A stretch of 46,677 nucleotides of DNA from Candidatus Kuenenia hertensis (GTDB taxonomy: Bacteria; Planctomycetota; Brocadiia; Brocadiales; Brocadiaceae). This document shows, piece after piece, positions 35,932 to 44,463 of this stretch (positions are counted from its first letter, which is position 1; every line of letters starts with the position of its first letter). The stretch lies in assembly GCA_021646465.1 (NCBI GenBank), contig SOET01000034.1:1-46677 (forward strand). Reading direction: 5' to 3'. The position numbers and the translations under genes are program-made. The notes beneath the pieces were generated by a model. It was not told the DNA's origin. It saw only the letters and a program-made list of their open reading frames with translations, and made no database searches.

Positions 35932-36666
35932 ATGAATATACCGATTAAAGGATTTATTGAAAATAGTCTCGTGGAATGGGAAGGAAAGATTGTCTCCATC
36001 ATTTTTTTGCCAACGTGCAATTTCCTCTGCCATTATTGTCACGCTCCACATCTGGTGCAAACCCCGAATGATTTGGAATCAATACCTTTAGAGTCCGTAA
36101 CGAAAAAACTACAGCAAAGTTTTGGATGGATAGACGGCATTGTCGTTTCTGGCGGTGAACCCACTATGTATAAGGAGTTAGGTACGTTGCTGAAGATATT
36201 CAAGGATATCGGTGTTTTGGTGCGTGTAGATACAAACGGAACGAATCCTTATATATTAAGAGATTTAATTGCAAAAGGACTTTTAGATTGTGTTGCAATG
36301 GATATTAAGGCTCCTCTTCGCAAAAGCAAGTACGAAGAAATAACAGGGACTCCGTGTAATATAGAGGATATTATAAAAAGTATTCATATTATAATGGAGA
36401 GCGACATTGAATATGAATTTCGTACAACCGTCTGTCCTTCTCAATTGGATCAATATGATATTGAAGATATTGCAATATCCATTAGAGGTGCGGAACGGTA
36501 TATATTACAGTCTTTCAGGCCGAATCACTGCTTGAATACTGAAATGTTGAAGGAAAGGCCGTATTCTCATGAAGTTCTCAGAGAATTTGCAATGGTGGCA
36601 GGCAGGTATGTAGAGTATTGCTGTGTTCGGGGAGAGGAAGGAAAAGTTTTATCGAGAAATTGGTAA
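35932..36666 (+). CDS. nrdG: Radical SAM activating protein for the anaerobic reductase
   Basis: This 244-residue protein has the radical SAM motif CNFLCHYCH (CxxxCxxC) near residues 29-36, SGGEPTMY for SAM binding and RVDTNGTNP. It is the NrdG-type class that installs the glycyl radical on NrdD, sitting 71 bases downstream of it. The name is by context: the sequence most resembles the archaeal/planctomycete form annotated as anaerobic ribonucleoside-triphosphate reductase activating protein, which is longer than the E. coli NrdG. Confidence 0.88.
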   Translation: MNIPIKGFIENSLVEWEGKIVSIIFLPTCNFLCHYCHAPHLVQTPNDLESIPLESVTKKLQQSFGWIDGIVVSGGEPTMYKELGTLLKIFKDIGVLVRVDTNGTNPYILRDLIAKGLLDCVAMDIKAPLRKSKYEEITGTPCNIEDIIKSIHIIMESDIEYEFRTTVCPSQLDQYDIEDIAISIRGAERYILQSFRPNHCLNTEMLKERPYSHEVLREFAMVAGRYVEYCCVRGEEGKVLSRNW

Positions 36667-36714
36667 ATTCATTATACCATTGGTCCCAATAATTATGAGA
36701 GGGGGTGATATTTA

Positions 36715-36894
36715 ATGCCGGTAAAGAAGTGTGGTACCTCTGCAAAAACAGGAGCAAAGAAAACAACAACGAAGGCAAAAGCTAAAACAACAAAGGCAAA
36801 AACAGCACCAAAAGCAAAGGCCAAAACAACAACAAAAGCGAAGACAACTACAAAAGCAAAGGCCAAGCCTGCTGCAAAGAAGGCGAAAAAGTAA
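36715..36894 (+). CDS. Lysine/alanine/threonine-rich histone H1-like protein
   Basis: This small 59-residue frame starts at ATG 36715 with a GGGGGTGA ribosome binding site. After MPVKKCGTSAKTG it consists almost only of K, A and T in short repeats (TTTKAKAKTT and APKAKAK) and ends PAAKKAKK. That composition is typical of bacterial histone H1-like or AlgP-type nucleoid proteins, which bind DNA non-specifically. It lies between the ribonucleotide reductase operon and SMC. A strong terminator at 37031 follows, so it is likely expressed as a short, separate mRNA. Confidence 0.8.
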   Translation: MPVKKCGTSAKTGAKKTTTKAKAKTTKAKTAPKAKAKTTTKAKTTTKAKAKPAAKKAKK

Positions 36895-37030
36895 TAGTCC
36901 ATTTTAGTATTATTTATATTTTAACAAACACATGCATTCAAAAGTATTTATGCATACATGTTATTAGGGATGAACAGTTTTGCATATGTATTTTTATTGG
37001 TGTGGGACCAATTTATGTGTAATGGGGGGA

Positions 37031-37065
37031 GGGCGTTTCGATTGAATCGAAACGCCCTTCTTTGT
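37031..37065 (+). terminator. Intrinsic terminator after the H1-like gene
   Basis: GGGCGTTTCGATT (37031-37043) is followed by its perfect complement after a single central base, giving a 13-base stem, then TTCTTTGT. The tight palindrome with the T-rich tail is a strong intrinsic terminator. The remaining sequence between 36895 and 37030 is AT-rich, and I see nothing else in it. Confidence 0.8.
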
Positions 37066-37100
37066 AATGTAATTATTTTTAAAAAGTATAGTGTGCGGTA

Positions 37101-40100
37101 ATGAAATTAAAAAAGTTAGAATTGTTTGGTTTTAAATCATTTGCAGAAAAAACCGAAGTTATTTTTGAAGACGGGATAAATGTCATTGTTGGTCCCAACG
37201 GATGCGGCAAGAGCAATATAGTGGATGCCGTTAAATGGGTACTGGGGGAACAAAGCGTAAAATCTCTGAGAGGCAATGAAATGTCTGATGTTATATTTAA
37301 TGGTACGGAAAAAAGACCATCCCTTGGCTACGCAGAAGTATCGCTGACCGTTTTGAACAATAAGGGATTGTTACCTCTCGAGTATTCAGAAGTATGTATC
37401 ACGCGCCGTTTGTATGCTTCCGGAGAATCTGAATATCTTATAAACAAACAAGCGAGCAGGCTAAAAGATATTCGTGACCTTTTTGTGGATACAGGTTTCG
37501 GTTCAAATGCATATTCTGTAATTGAACAAGGAAATGTCGATGCTTTACTGAGAGCAAATGCGAATGAAAGAAGGATTTTGTTTGAAGAAGCAGCGGGAAT
37601 TAGCAGATTTAAATTACAAAAAAAAGCGGCCTTATCAAAATTAGAGCATGTAGAACAAAATTTGTTGCGGGTGGGTGATATTATAGAAGAGTTGCAAAAA
37701 CAACTTCGTTCCATAAAACTTCAGGCATCAAAGGCAAGAAAATATCAGGAATACAAAGAACAACTGAAAAAACTAAAAGTAGGGCTTTCTCTTAAAAATT
37801 ATAGAGAGCTTAATGATAAAAAGGTCTCTGTTTCTGAACATATAAAACAAATAGAAGAACAAAAGCAAAAATTAGTAACTATTGTGGATAATCTTAAATT
37901 ACAGATAAATGAAGTTGAAGATACATTAGAACAGATGGGACAGCAATCGACGCAATTGCAAACGGAAAAAATTAACCTTGAAGCTCAAATATCAAAAGAT
38001 CAGGATAAGGTCAAATACGACACTGACCGTATTGAGGAATTAAAAACCCACCTTGAAAGACTTTTAGAGCAGCAAAAGGTTTTGGAAAATAAGATAGGTG
38101 AAACAAAGAACAACATTGTAAAGTCCAAAGAAATGCTGACCGTGTTGGAGCAAGATATAGTAACCGTACAGGACGATCATCAGAAAAAAGAAATTTCGGG
38201 TAAACAAATAAATCTTGAATGTGATATGTTGTATCAGGGTATGGAAGAAAAAAAATCAGAGGTTATTGCCATATTGCAGAAAGAGTCTGGAGTGCAAAAC
38301 GAAATTGGCAGCTTAACGATGGAGAAGGAATCATTAAGAAGCAGAGGTATGCGGCTTCAAAAGAGACAGGATGAAATTGCATCTTCCGTGAATATGTTGA
38401 AAACAAAATATGAGACCATTATGGATGAAAAAAATTCTCTCGTAACAGAATATGATAATTTAGAAAAAAATTTATCTACCTCAAAAGGTCGCATACAGGA
38501 ATTAATAAATATAATTCGTTCATTAGAAGAACAAATTAACCTGAAAAAACAATCGCAAAGCAGCAAAAAATCGCGACACGAAGTATTGATGGATTACGAA
38601 GTGCGCGCTGAAGGAATAGAATCCGGGGCAAAATTTATTGTTGAAGAATCAAAGAAAACAGATTCTGTTCTGAAAGGTATACAAGGTATGATTGTGGATA
38701 TGTTGAAAGTGGATTTGCCGTATGCTCGTGCTATTGAAGCGGCATTAGGGGATAAGGTTCAGTGTATTGTTGTGGACACAACACAACATGCTATAGAGGC
38801 GCTTGCTTTTTTACAGGAGAATCAGAAAGGGAATGCCATTTTTTTCCCATTGGACCGTATGCTTGGGCAATCTTCAGTCAATGAGGAAATTTTACAGAAA
38901 CCGAATGTCATTGGCGCAGCAAACCGCCTGGTTGATAGCAGGGATGATGTTCGCAGTGTAATAGATGGATTTTTAAGTAATACCGTTGTTGTCGAAAAAC
39001 TTGATACCGCGATTGAGCTGAATAGCCATGGCCCCTGTGTTCGTTGTGTGACACTTAACGGAGAGCTGTTTGAATCAGACGGAACAATAAGTGGTGGCAG
39101 GAAACAAGGGCAAGTGGGTATTATTTCCCGCAGAAGTGAATTGAAAAAGATCGAAGATGAACTACTCCAGTTAGAGGCCGATTTTGAGAAACTGGAGAAG
39201 GAAAAACATGCATATGGTAGCGAACTTGGAGGCCTTGAAGCGGAGACTGCCCAATTAGCAGTACAGATAGAACAATTGAATTTGTTGAAGATGTCAAAGG
39301 ACAATGAACTTTCGCAAAATAAACAGAAACAGGAAGAATTTCTTGCAGAAGAAAAGATGAACGAAGAAGAACTGGAAGAAATAAACGGGGAAATAGAAAA
39401 CACCCAGGAGCGCGAGATATCATTGCAGGAAAGATTGGAAGCACTCAACCAGCACCATGAAGTATTGGAACAGCAAATCGAAGAAACATCTATGCTTGTT
39501 AAAGAAAAAGAAGTAATAAAAAAAGAAATACAAGAAGAAATAATGTCATTAAAGGTGATACTTGCGCAAAAAGAAGAGAAAAAAGATAGTGTAGCAGAGA
39601 CATTAAACAAACTTTCTACAGACCAGCAGGAAATGGAAGAACAGATTCATGGAATTGCAGATGAATATAAAAATTGTCAGCAAAAGATATCTGATACGGA
39701 AAGAGAAATTAAAGATTTGGGACAACGTATTGAGGAACTTCAATCGAAAAAAATTGTTTTGGATGATACTGCACAAAATCTGAGAGCGGAAATTGAAAGA
39801 AATGATTGCCATGCCGCTGAATTAAGGACATCTCTGGAAGAAAATCAGACAGAATACGGAAGGGTTGAACAGGAACTTCAGGAATCAAAATTTAAAGAAA
39901 ACGAATATCAGATCCGTATATCGAATCTCGAGGAACGGATAAGAGAAGAATATAAACTTGAAATTTCAGAGTTGCATAGTAACCAAGAAGAAGTAGAGCT
40001 GGAACTCAGTGGTTTGAAGGGAAAACAAGATCAATCTGACGTTTCTCAAGAGGAGTTTTGGGAAGCGGTTTCCGGCGAAATTGAGGAATTGCAGGGAAAG

Positions 40101-40724
40101 GTGGAACGGCTGGGTAATGTAAATCTGGAAGCTATCGCAGAACAGGAAGAACTTGAAAACCGGGAGGGTTTTCTCCTTAACCAGAAAGAAGATCTCGAAA
40201 AATCGCATACGAGTTTGCAGAATCTGATAAAAAAAATCAATCATACTAGCCGTGAAGCTTTTGAAAAAACCTTCCATGAAGTTCGGGAAAATTTTCAAAT
40301 GATGTTCAGGAAATTGTTTGGCGGAGGAAAGGCAGATATACTTCTTGAAGAGAATGTTGATATACTGGAAGCAGGAATTGAAATAGTGGCGCAGCCGCCG
40401 AATAAAGAACTCCGCTCAATCACTCTCCTTTCCGGGGGAGAAAAGGTGATGATCACCGTGGCCTTGCTGTTTTCTGTATTTCAGACAAAACCAAGCCCCT
40501 TTTGCATTCTTGACGAGGTGGATGCCGCCCTTGATGAAAACAATATTAATAGATTCAATCTTATTGTAAAAGAATTTACCAGAGAAACGCAGTTTCTCAT
40601 GATTACGCATAATAAAGTTACTATGAGTATTGCAGATGTACTTTATGGTATTACTATGCAGGAACCCGGAGTCTCAAAAAAGATTGCGGTGAAATTTGAG
40701 GAGATTGAGAAAAAAGTTGCGTAA
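37101..40724 (+). CDS. smc: Chromosome partition protein SMC
   Basis: The 1207-residue protein matches bacterial SMC. The N-terminal head has Walker A GPNGCGKSN (about 32-40) and VKWVLGEQSVKSLRG. Long coiled-coil arms flank a hinge domain (about 515-660, with QGMIVDMLKVDLPYARAIEAAL and SDGTISGGRKQGQVG). The C-terminal head has the signature LLSGGEKVMITVALLF (about 1110) and Walker B CILDEVDAALDENN. It condenses and segregates the chromosome with ScpA (encoded at 28015) and ScpB. It follows the H1-like gene, another nucleoid component. Confidence 0.97.
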   Translation: MKLKKLELFGFKSFAEKTEVIFEDGINVIVGPNGCGKSNIVDAVKWVLGEQSVKSLRGNEMSDVIFNGTEKRPSLGYAEVSLTVLNNKGLLPLEYSEVCITRRLYASGESEYLINKQASRLKDIRDLFVDTGFGSNAYSVIEQGNVDALLRANANERRILFEEAAGISRFKLQKKAALSKLEHVEQNLLRVGDIIEELQKQLRSIKLQASKARKYQEYKEQLKKLKVGLSLKNYRELNDKKVSVSEHIKQIEEQKQKLVTIVDNLKLQINEVEDTLEQMGQQSTQLQTEKINLEAQISKDQDKVKYDTDRIEELKTHLERLLEQQKVLENKIGETKNNIVKSKEMLTVLEQDIVTVQDDHQKKEISGKQINLECDMLYQGMEEKKSEVIAILQKESGVQNEIGSLTMEKESLRSRGMRLQKRQDEIASSVNMLKTKYETIMDEKNSLVTEYDNLEKNLSTSKGRIQELINIIRSLEEQINLKKQSQSSKKSRHEVLMDYEVRAEGIESGAKFIVEESKKTDSVLKGIQGMIVDMLKVDLPYARAIEAALGDKVQCIVVDTTQHAIEALAFLQENQKGNAIFFPLDRMLGQSSVNEEILQKPNVIGAANRLVDSRDDVRSVIDGFLSNTVVVEKLDTAIELNSHGPCVRCVTLNGELFESDGTISGGRKQGQVGIISRRSELKKIEDELLQLEADFEKLEKEKHAYGSELGGLEAETAQLAVQIEQLNLLKMSKDNELSQNKQKQEEFLAEEKMNEEELEEINGEIENTQEREISLQERLEALNQHHEVLEQQIEETSMLVKEKEVIKKEIQEEIMSLKVILAQKEEKKDSVAETLNKLSTDQQEMEEQIHGIADEYKNCQQKISDTEREIKDLGQRIEELQSKKIVLDDTAQNLRAEIERNDCHAAELRTSLEENQTEYGRVEQELQESKFKENEYQIRISNLEERIREEYKLEISELHSNQEEVELELSGLKGKQDQSDVSQEEFWEAVSGEIEELQGKVERLGNVNLEAIAEQEELENREGFLLNQKEDLEKSHTSLQNLIKKINHTSREAFEKTFHEVRENFQMMFRKLFGGGKADILLEENVDILEAGIEIVAQPPNKELRSITLLSGGEKVMITVALLFSVFQTKPSPFCILDEVDAALDENNINRFNLIVKEFTRETQFLMITHNKVTMSIADVLYGITMQEPGVSKKIAVKFEEIEKKVA

Positions 40725-40747
40725 AACTACGGATGTGTAAAATGTCG

Positions 40748-40776
40748 TTGACAATAAATAAAATAGTGAGTATAGT
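40748..40776 (+). promoter_or_regulatory. Sigma70-type promoter of the first fluoride-type leader
   Basis: TTGACA (40748-40753) and TATAGT (40771-40776) are separated by exactly 17 bases. Transcription would begin around 40783, a dozen bases before the aptamer. It is the clearest promoter in the region and lies directly after the smc stop. Confidence 0.7.
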
Positions 40777-40795
40777 ATTCGTTAATGAATAATGA

Positions 40796-40843
40796 TGCGA
40801 TGGAGTTCGCTTAATCGCTGCTTATTGTGGCTAATAACTCCTG
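40796..40843 (+). promoter_or_regulatory. Fluoride (crcB-type) riboswitch, copy 1
   Basis: The segment matches the crcB-motif layout: GCG, then ATGGAGTT, then CGC, then a hairpin (GCTGC/GTGGC, 40817-40831), then TAAT and AACTCC. Stem P1 pairs GGAGTT (40802-40807) with AACTCC (40836-40841); GCG and CGC form the pseudoknot. The invariant TGAT is TAAT here, but the U and A that form the long-range reverse-Hoogsteen pair are kept. The 3' P1 strand overlaps the left arm of the terminator at 40838, giving the known ligand-stabilised antitermination. This is the most divergent of the three copies. It precedes the dynamin-like GTPase gene. Confidence 0.78.
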
Positions 40844-40874
40844 CCAAAAAATTTCCTTTGGCAGGAGTTTTTTT
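40838..40874 (+). terminator. Regulated terminator 1 of leader 1
   Basis: CTCCTGCCA (40838-40846) pairs with TGGCAGGAG (40859-40867), followed by seven T. Its left arm includes the AACTCC strand of the riboswitch, so aptamer and terminator exclude each other. Confidence 0.88.
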
Positions 40875-40883
40875 ATTTTGAGA

Positions 40884-40924
40884 AACCCCTGCCAAACGAA
40901 TGGTTTTGGCAGGGGTTTTTTTGT
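40884..40924 (+). terminator. Second, back-to-back terminator of leader 1
   Basis: AACCCCTGCCAAA (40884-40896) pairs with TTTGGCAGGGGTT (40905-40917), followed by a T-run. It does not overlap the aptamer and resembles the first terminator in sequence. It would reduce read-through further or act on a different signal. The remaining sequence to 41048 shows no other element. Confidence 0.82.
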
Positions 40925-41048
40925 TAAATTAAAGATATGTATAAGCGGCATAGATGCGTTTATTTTTGTGGAGGATGTGAAGCAGTAAGGTTGGGTTGAG
41001 GTACGAAACCCAACATTACCGTTCTTTTTGCAAAGGATGTGAAGTTTC

Positions 41049-42851
41049 ATGTTAGATGAATTCGTAGAACACAAGAAAGAAATATTGGGTGTAATTGAAA
41101 ATATAGAGACCTTATCGAAAGACGATGCAGGGGTTGTAGACGACCAACTTGCTGTGATAAGGGAACGATTGATAACAAACAGCTTTAATTTGGTGATTTT
41201 GGGTCAGTTTAAAAGAGGGAAAACGACACTTATTAACAGCCTCATTGGCAAAGAAGTCCTCCCTTCGTCGGTAGTGCCGCTCACTTCTATTGTGACGATC
41301 CTTAAATTTGGCAAAGAAATCAGGTGTACTATTTTCATGGAAGATGGAAGTGAAAAGGAAATTAGTGTGGAAAAACTTTCCATCTATATTACCGAAAAGG
41401 AGAATCCGAGGAATATACGCGGAGTGCGATGCGCGATCATTGAATATCCTTCTCACTTTCTTGAAAAGGGTATGTTGCTGGTCGATACACCGGGCGTAGG
41501 GTCTACCTTTCTGCATAACACGGAAACGACGTATGAATTTTTAGATCACCTCGATGCCGCATTGTTCCTGATGAGCGCCGATGTTCCCATCTCGCAGGTA
41601 GAAAAGGAACTCCTTGATACCATCAAAGACTCCACCCAGAAGATATTTTTTGTGTTGAACAAGATTGATAATCTGACTTCGAACGAGGTAGAGGAAATAG
41701 TTGCCTTTAATAAACAGGTATTAGAGGAGATGGGGTTTGCCGTGCATAAAATCTGGCCAATTTCTGCCAGAGAAGCACTGAAGGCGAAAATAATGAACAA
41801 TGATATTCAGCTTTCACAGAGTGGTCTTTTGGAACTGGCAGACGCACTGGGTAGTTTTCTTTCTTCAGAAAAAGGGAAGATCGTCCTGAATACAGCAATA
41901 TCCAAGACACAGCGGTTTATCTCCCGGAAATTATCTCAGATAGCTATTGAGAAGAAAACCTTGGTGGCTTCCGGTGAAGAATTGGAGGATAAGCTAAACA
42001 CCTTTCAAAAGCTGGTTGCAAACCTGAAACAGGAGAGAGATGATATTACGTATCTACTCAAGGGAGAATCTGACAAGTTGTGCCTGAAAGTGCAGAATAT
42101 GCTGGAGGTTTTAGAAGAGAAAGAGACTCCGGGAATAAAACAATGTCTAACGGATTTTTATGAGAAAAATTTTGGGCTTAGTCCAACAGTTTTTCGGGAT
42201 GAGATGCAAAAAGTTATCAAGGATGAGATTATCAGAGGATTTGATGTGTTCAGAAAGGATTCCGAGCAGACGATTTCAAGTAATATTCAGGAGACCTTTA
42301 ACCGTTTTACGAAACGTTCCAGCGACATTATCCGTGAATTTAAAACGGCTGCCGAAGTCCTCTTTGAGGTAACTATGGATCAGGCGGAATTTGCTGTGGA
42401 ACTGGCGAAAGACAATAGTTTTTATTATATGGTGCAGGAGTATACGGCGCCTACCGAAGAAGAAGTAAAGTCTGTTCTGCGTGCTTTCCTTCCAAAATCC
42501 ATGAGCAGGAAGATGGTTTTTAACGAGATGGTGGAAAGGGTATCCTCTGATGTAAGCCGGAACTGCGGCAGAATACGCTCGGATCTTACGGCAAGGATCT
42601 GCAAGACCATGAATCACTATGCGAAACAATTGAAAGACCTTGGAAGCGACCTTATAGATCAGATAGAACAGGCTATTCAAAAGGGGCAGGAGAGACGAAG
42701 GGCAGGCGATGAGTCGGTACGGATTGAGTTGGCGTTGCTGGCAGACAAGTCTAAGAAGCTGGAAGAGCACAAAGGGAAACTGAAAAATATTTGGGATTCC
42801 ATTAATCCGGTTGACGTAAAACAGGAGCAAATAAATATGGCAATGCAATAG
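41049..42851 (+). CDS. Bacterial dynamin-like GTPase
   Basis: The 600-residue protein has a dynamin-type GTPase head: G1 GQFKRGKTTLINSL (about 52-65), G2 threonine region PSSVVPLTSIVT, G3 DTPGVGS (from 146) and G4 NKID (204-207). The remaining 330 residues are helical with a conserved stalk-like region (CLKVQNMLEVLEEKE, FDVFRKDSEQTI, IREFKTAAEVLFEVTMDQAEF, DVSRNCGRIRSDL, YAKQLKDLGSDL). Such proteins bind and remodel membranes, as in envelope-stress, vesicle or phage-defence roles. No membrane helix is visible. Expression is behind a fluoride-type riboswitch and two terminators. A partner without a head is encoded next. RBS AAGGA about ten bases ahead of the ATG. Confidence 0.88.
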   Translation: MLDEFVEHKKEILGVIENIETLSKDDAGVVDDQLAVIRERLITNSFNLVILGQFKRGKTTLINSLIGKEVLPSSVVPLTSIVTILKFGKEIRCTIFMEDGSEKEISVEKLSIYITEKENPRNIRGVRCAIIEYPSHFLEKGMLLVDTPGVGSTFLHNTETTYEFLDHLDAALFLMSADVPISQVEKELLDTIKDSTQKIFFVLNKIDNLTSNEVEEIVAFNKQVLEEMGFAVHKIWPISAREALKAKIMNNDIQLSQSGLLELADALGSFLSSEKGKIVLNTAISKTQRFISRKLSQIAIEKKTLVASGEELEDKLNTFQKLVANLKQERDDITYLLKGESDKLCLKVQNMLEVLEEKETPGIKQCLTDFYEKNFGLSPTVFRDEMQKVIKDEIIRGFDVFRKDSEQTISSNIQETFNRFTKRSSDIIREFKTAAEVLFEVTMDQAEFAVELAKDNSFYYMVQEYTAPTEEEVKSVLRAFLPKSMSRKMVFNEMVERVSSDVSRNCGRIRSDLTARICKTMNHYAKQLKDLGSDLIDQIEQAIQKGQERRRAGDESVRIELALLADKSKKLEEHKGKLKNIWDSINPVDVKQEQINMAMQ

Positions 42852-42877
42852 GATTAAGATGTGGTTTTGAATAAAGA

Positions 42878-42923
42878 GGCGATGGAGTTCGCCTTATTGC
42901 TACGTGGTAGCTGATAACTCCTG
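42878..42923 (+). promoter_or_regulatory. Fluoride (crcB-type) riboswitch, copy 2
   Basis: GGCG (42878-42881) and CGCC (42890-42893) form the pseudoknot, with ATGGAGTT between. The hairpin GCTAC/GTAGC (42899-42911) has a three-base loop. TGAT (42912-42915) and AACTCC (42916-42921) complete P1 with GGAGTT (42884-42889). All consensus elements of the motif are present. No strong promoter is visible just upstream, so transcription may come through the dynamin gene, with this leader acting as an internal attenuator. Tandem terminators follow. Confidence 0.88.
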
Positions 42924-42952
42924 TTGAAGTCTTGCTTCGATAGGAGTTTTTT
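42918..42952 (+). terminator. Regulated terminator 1 of leader 2
   Basis: CTCCTGTTGAAG (42918-42929) pairs with CTTCGATAGGAG (42935-42946) apart from an internal two-base mismatch, followed by six T. The left arm shares ACTCC with the riboswitch P1 strand, so the two structures compete. Arm sequences differ from leader 1 while pairing is kept, which supports a real structure. Confidence 0.87.
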
Positions 42953-42961
42953 ATTGGGAAA

Positions 42962-43001
42962 AACCCCTTGTTGGAGCATTGGTCTTGACAAGGGGTTTTT
43001 T
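42962..43001 (+). terminator. Second terminator of leader 2
   Basis: AACCCCTTGT (42962-42971) pairs with ACAAGGGGTT (42988-42997), then T-run. Position and role mirror the second terminator of leader 1, so the double-terminator leader was probably duplicated as a unit. Confidence 0.8.
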
Positions 43002-43078
43002 GTTATGCCGCTATATTTTTAAACGGAAGTGCAAGCTAATGACATAATACCCTTGTCGAATTTTTATAGGAGGCAGAT

Positions 43079-43906
43079 ATGGAAAATGTCATCGGTATTA
43101 TTGAAAAAAGAATACGGAATGCTTCGTGGGAAGATGCGGAAAATATGTTTACCACCTTCCGCCATCTTGCCGCAACCCTGGAACAGGATAAGGGAAATAT
43201 TCTATGTTTGGTCGAGAACAAATTGGGTATGCTGTGCTTAAAGGTGCAGGAAATGGTAAAGGATTTTGAGGAAAAGGAAATATTGAGGATAAAGCAATGC
43301 CTCCAAGATTTCTTTGAAAAAAATTCAAATACCGATTCCAGTGTTTTGAGAAATGAAATGAGGAAAATTATCAGGCAGGAAATTGGCAAAGAGTTTGATG
43401 TGTTCAGAAATGATTCTGAGAGGGCGATTTTAAAGAGTATACAGGAAGCTGTCGATTATTTTCTATGGCATGCCAATAACATTATCCAGGAGTTTAAAAT
43501 AGCCGTAGAAATCCTCTTTGAAATACCTATGGGCCAATTTGAATATTCTGTGGATATATACAAGGGTAGTAATTTTTATTGTATAGCCCGGGAATATACG
43601 AAAACTTCCGGGAATAAGTTTCATTTTATTTCGCGCTACTTTCTTTCTCAACCTGCCCGTCGAAAGCTGGTTTTTCACGAAATGATAGCAGAAGCATCAT
43701 CCTGCGTCAGCAGGAATTGCGACAGGGTACTCTGTGACATTATCTCAGGGATTTGTTCAACGATTGAATATTATGCCAGTCAACTGAAAGACCTTGGGAA
43801 TCATCCTATAGTGCAAATAGGGCAAGCCATACAAGAGGGGTTAGCACGGCGAAGCGTGGAAAATGGAACTAATAAATTAGACCATCGGAGGCTTTTAACC
43901 GTGTAG
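43079..43906 (+). CDS. Dynamin-like paralogue lacking the GTPase head (stalk-only)
   Basis: The 275-residue protein aligns with about residues 310-580 of the dynamin-like GTPase encoded just upstream: LGMLCLKVQEMVKDFEEKE, EFDVFRNDSERAI, IIQEFKIAVEILFEIPMGQFEY, SCVSRNCDRVLCDI and YASQLKDLGNHPIVQIGQAIQ have direct counterparts there. No G1, G3 or G4 motif is present and there is no room for one. The ATG at 43079 has an AGGAGG site at 43069-43074. A role as assembly partner or limiter of the full-length protein is likely. It is preceded by its own riboswitch leader; a palindrome follows the stop. Confidence 0.8.
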   Translation: MENVIGIIEKRIRNASWEDAENMFTTFRHLAATLEQDKGNILCLVENKLGMLCLKVQEMVKDFEEKEILRIKQCLQDFFEKNSNTDSSVLRNEMRKIIRQEIGKEFDVFRNDSERAILKSIQEAVDYFLWHANNIIQEFKIAVEILFEIPMGQFEYSVDIYKGSNFYCIAREYTKTSGNKFHFISRYFLSQPARRKLVFHEMIAEASSCVSRNCDRVLCDIISGICSTIEYYASQLKDLGNHPIVQIGQAIQEGLARRSVENGTNKLDHRRLLTV

Positions 43907-43907
43907 C

Positions 43908-43925
43908 GGCAAGGCGCGCCTTGCC
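43908..43925. repeat. Palindromic repeat after the stalk-only gene
   Basis: GGCAAGGCGCGCCTTGCC (43908-43925) is a perfect palindrome that starts two bases after the stop codon. It shares its core with the 28-base palindrome at 20918-20945. No T-run follows. It may act as a hairpin at the 3' end of the mRNA. Confidence 0.6.
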
Positions 43926-44020
43926 ACTCACGTGAATCGTTGTCGTGAATACGTAATGTGATAGATTCCAATGCTGGTACAATGAGAAAAATGACAGGAA
44001 AATAACAAACAGGATGCATT

Positions 44021-44440
44021 ATGCTGAATAAAGATCAAAAAAGAGGGCTTACGATAGCCCTTCGCATTATGGAGGAAACTATCCAGTATATTGAACAGGT
44101 ATTCAATAACGGCGACTATAGTGGTATCCTTTATGATGTGAAATGCAGCTTAGACGAAGGGGTCACAAGAGAAATTCTTAAAAGGGCGTTGCTTATAAAA
44201 GACAAAATAAAGACTCTTTCAAAAAGATTTGATCTTGAAAATGAACTGAGAGACCCGGCAAGGGAGATTTTGGGGAAATTATCTTCAAGTTGGTGTATCC
44301 TTGAAGATGTCAAAGCAATTAAGTTGAAAAGATATGGAGCGGTGGCAGATGAGCTTGAAGACGTACTCGACCCGCACCTTAATGGAATTATTGATTTGAT
44401 TTTAGATATTGAACGTCTTTTATTAGAAAAACCAAGCTGA
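44021..44440 (+). CDS. Hypothetical helical protein
   Basis: This 139-residue protein is helix-rich and charged (KRGLTIALRIMEETIQYIEQ, LLIKDKIKTLSKRFDLENEL and IIDLILDIERLLLEKPS). There are no membrane helices or metal motifs. I do not recognise a family. It lies between the dynamin-related genes and a small membrane protein, in the same direction (23-base gap to the latter). Residues 55-85 could form a coiled coil. An accessory role to the dynamin pair is a possible guess from position only. Confidence 0.6.
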   Translation: MLNKDQKRGLTIALRIMEETIQYIEQVFNNGDYSGILYDVKCSLDEGVTREILKRALLIKDKIKTLSKRFDLENELRDPAREILGKLSSSWCILEDVKAIKLKRYGAVADELEDVLDPHLNGIIDLILDIERLLLEKPS

Positions 44441-44463
44441 AAACAAGATAAGGAGCCAATCTT

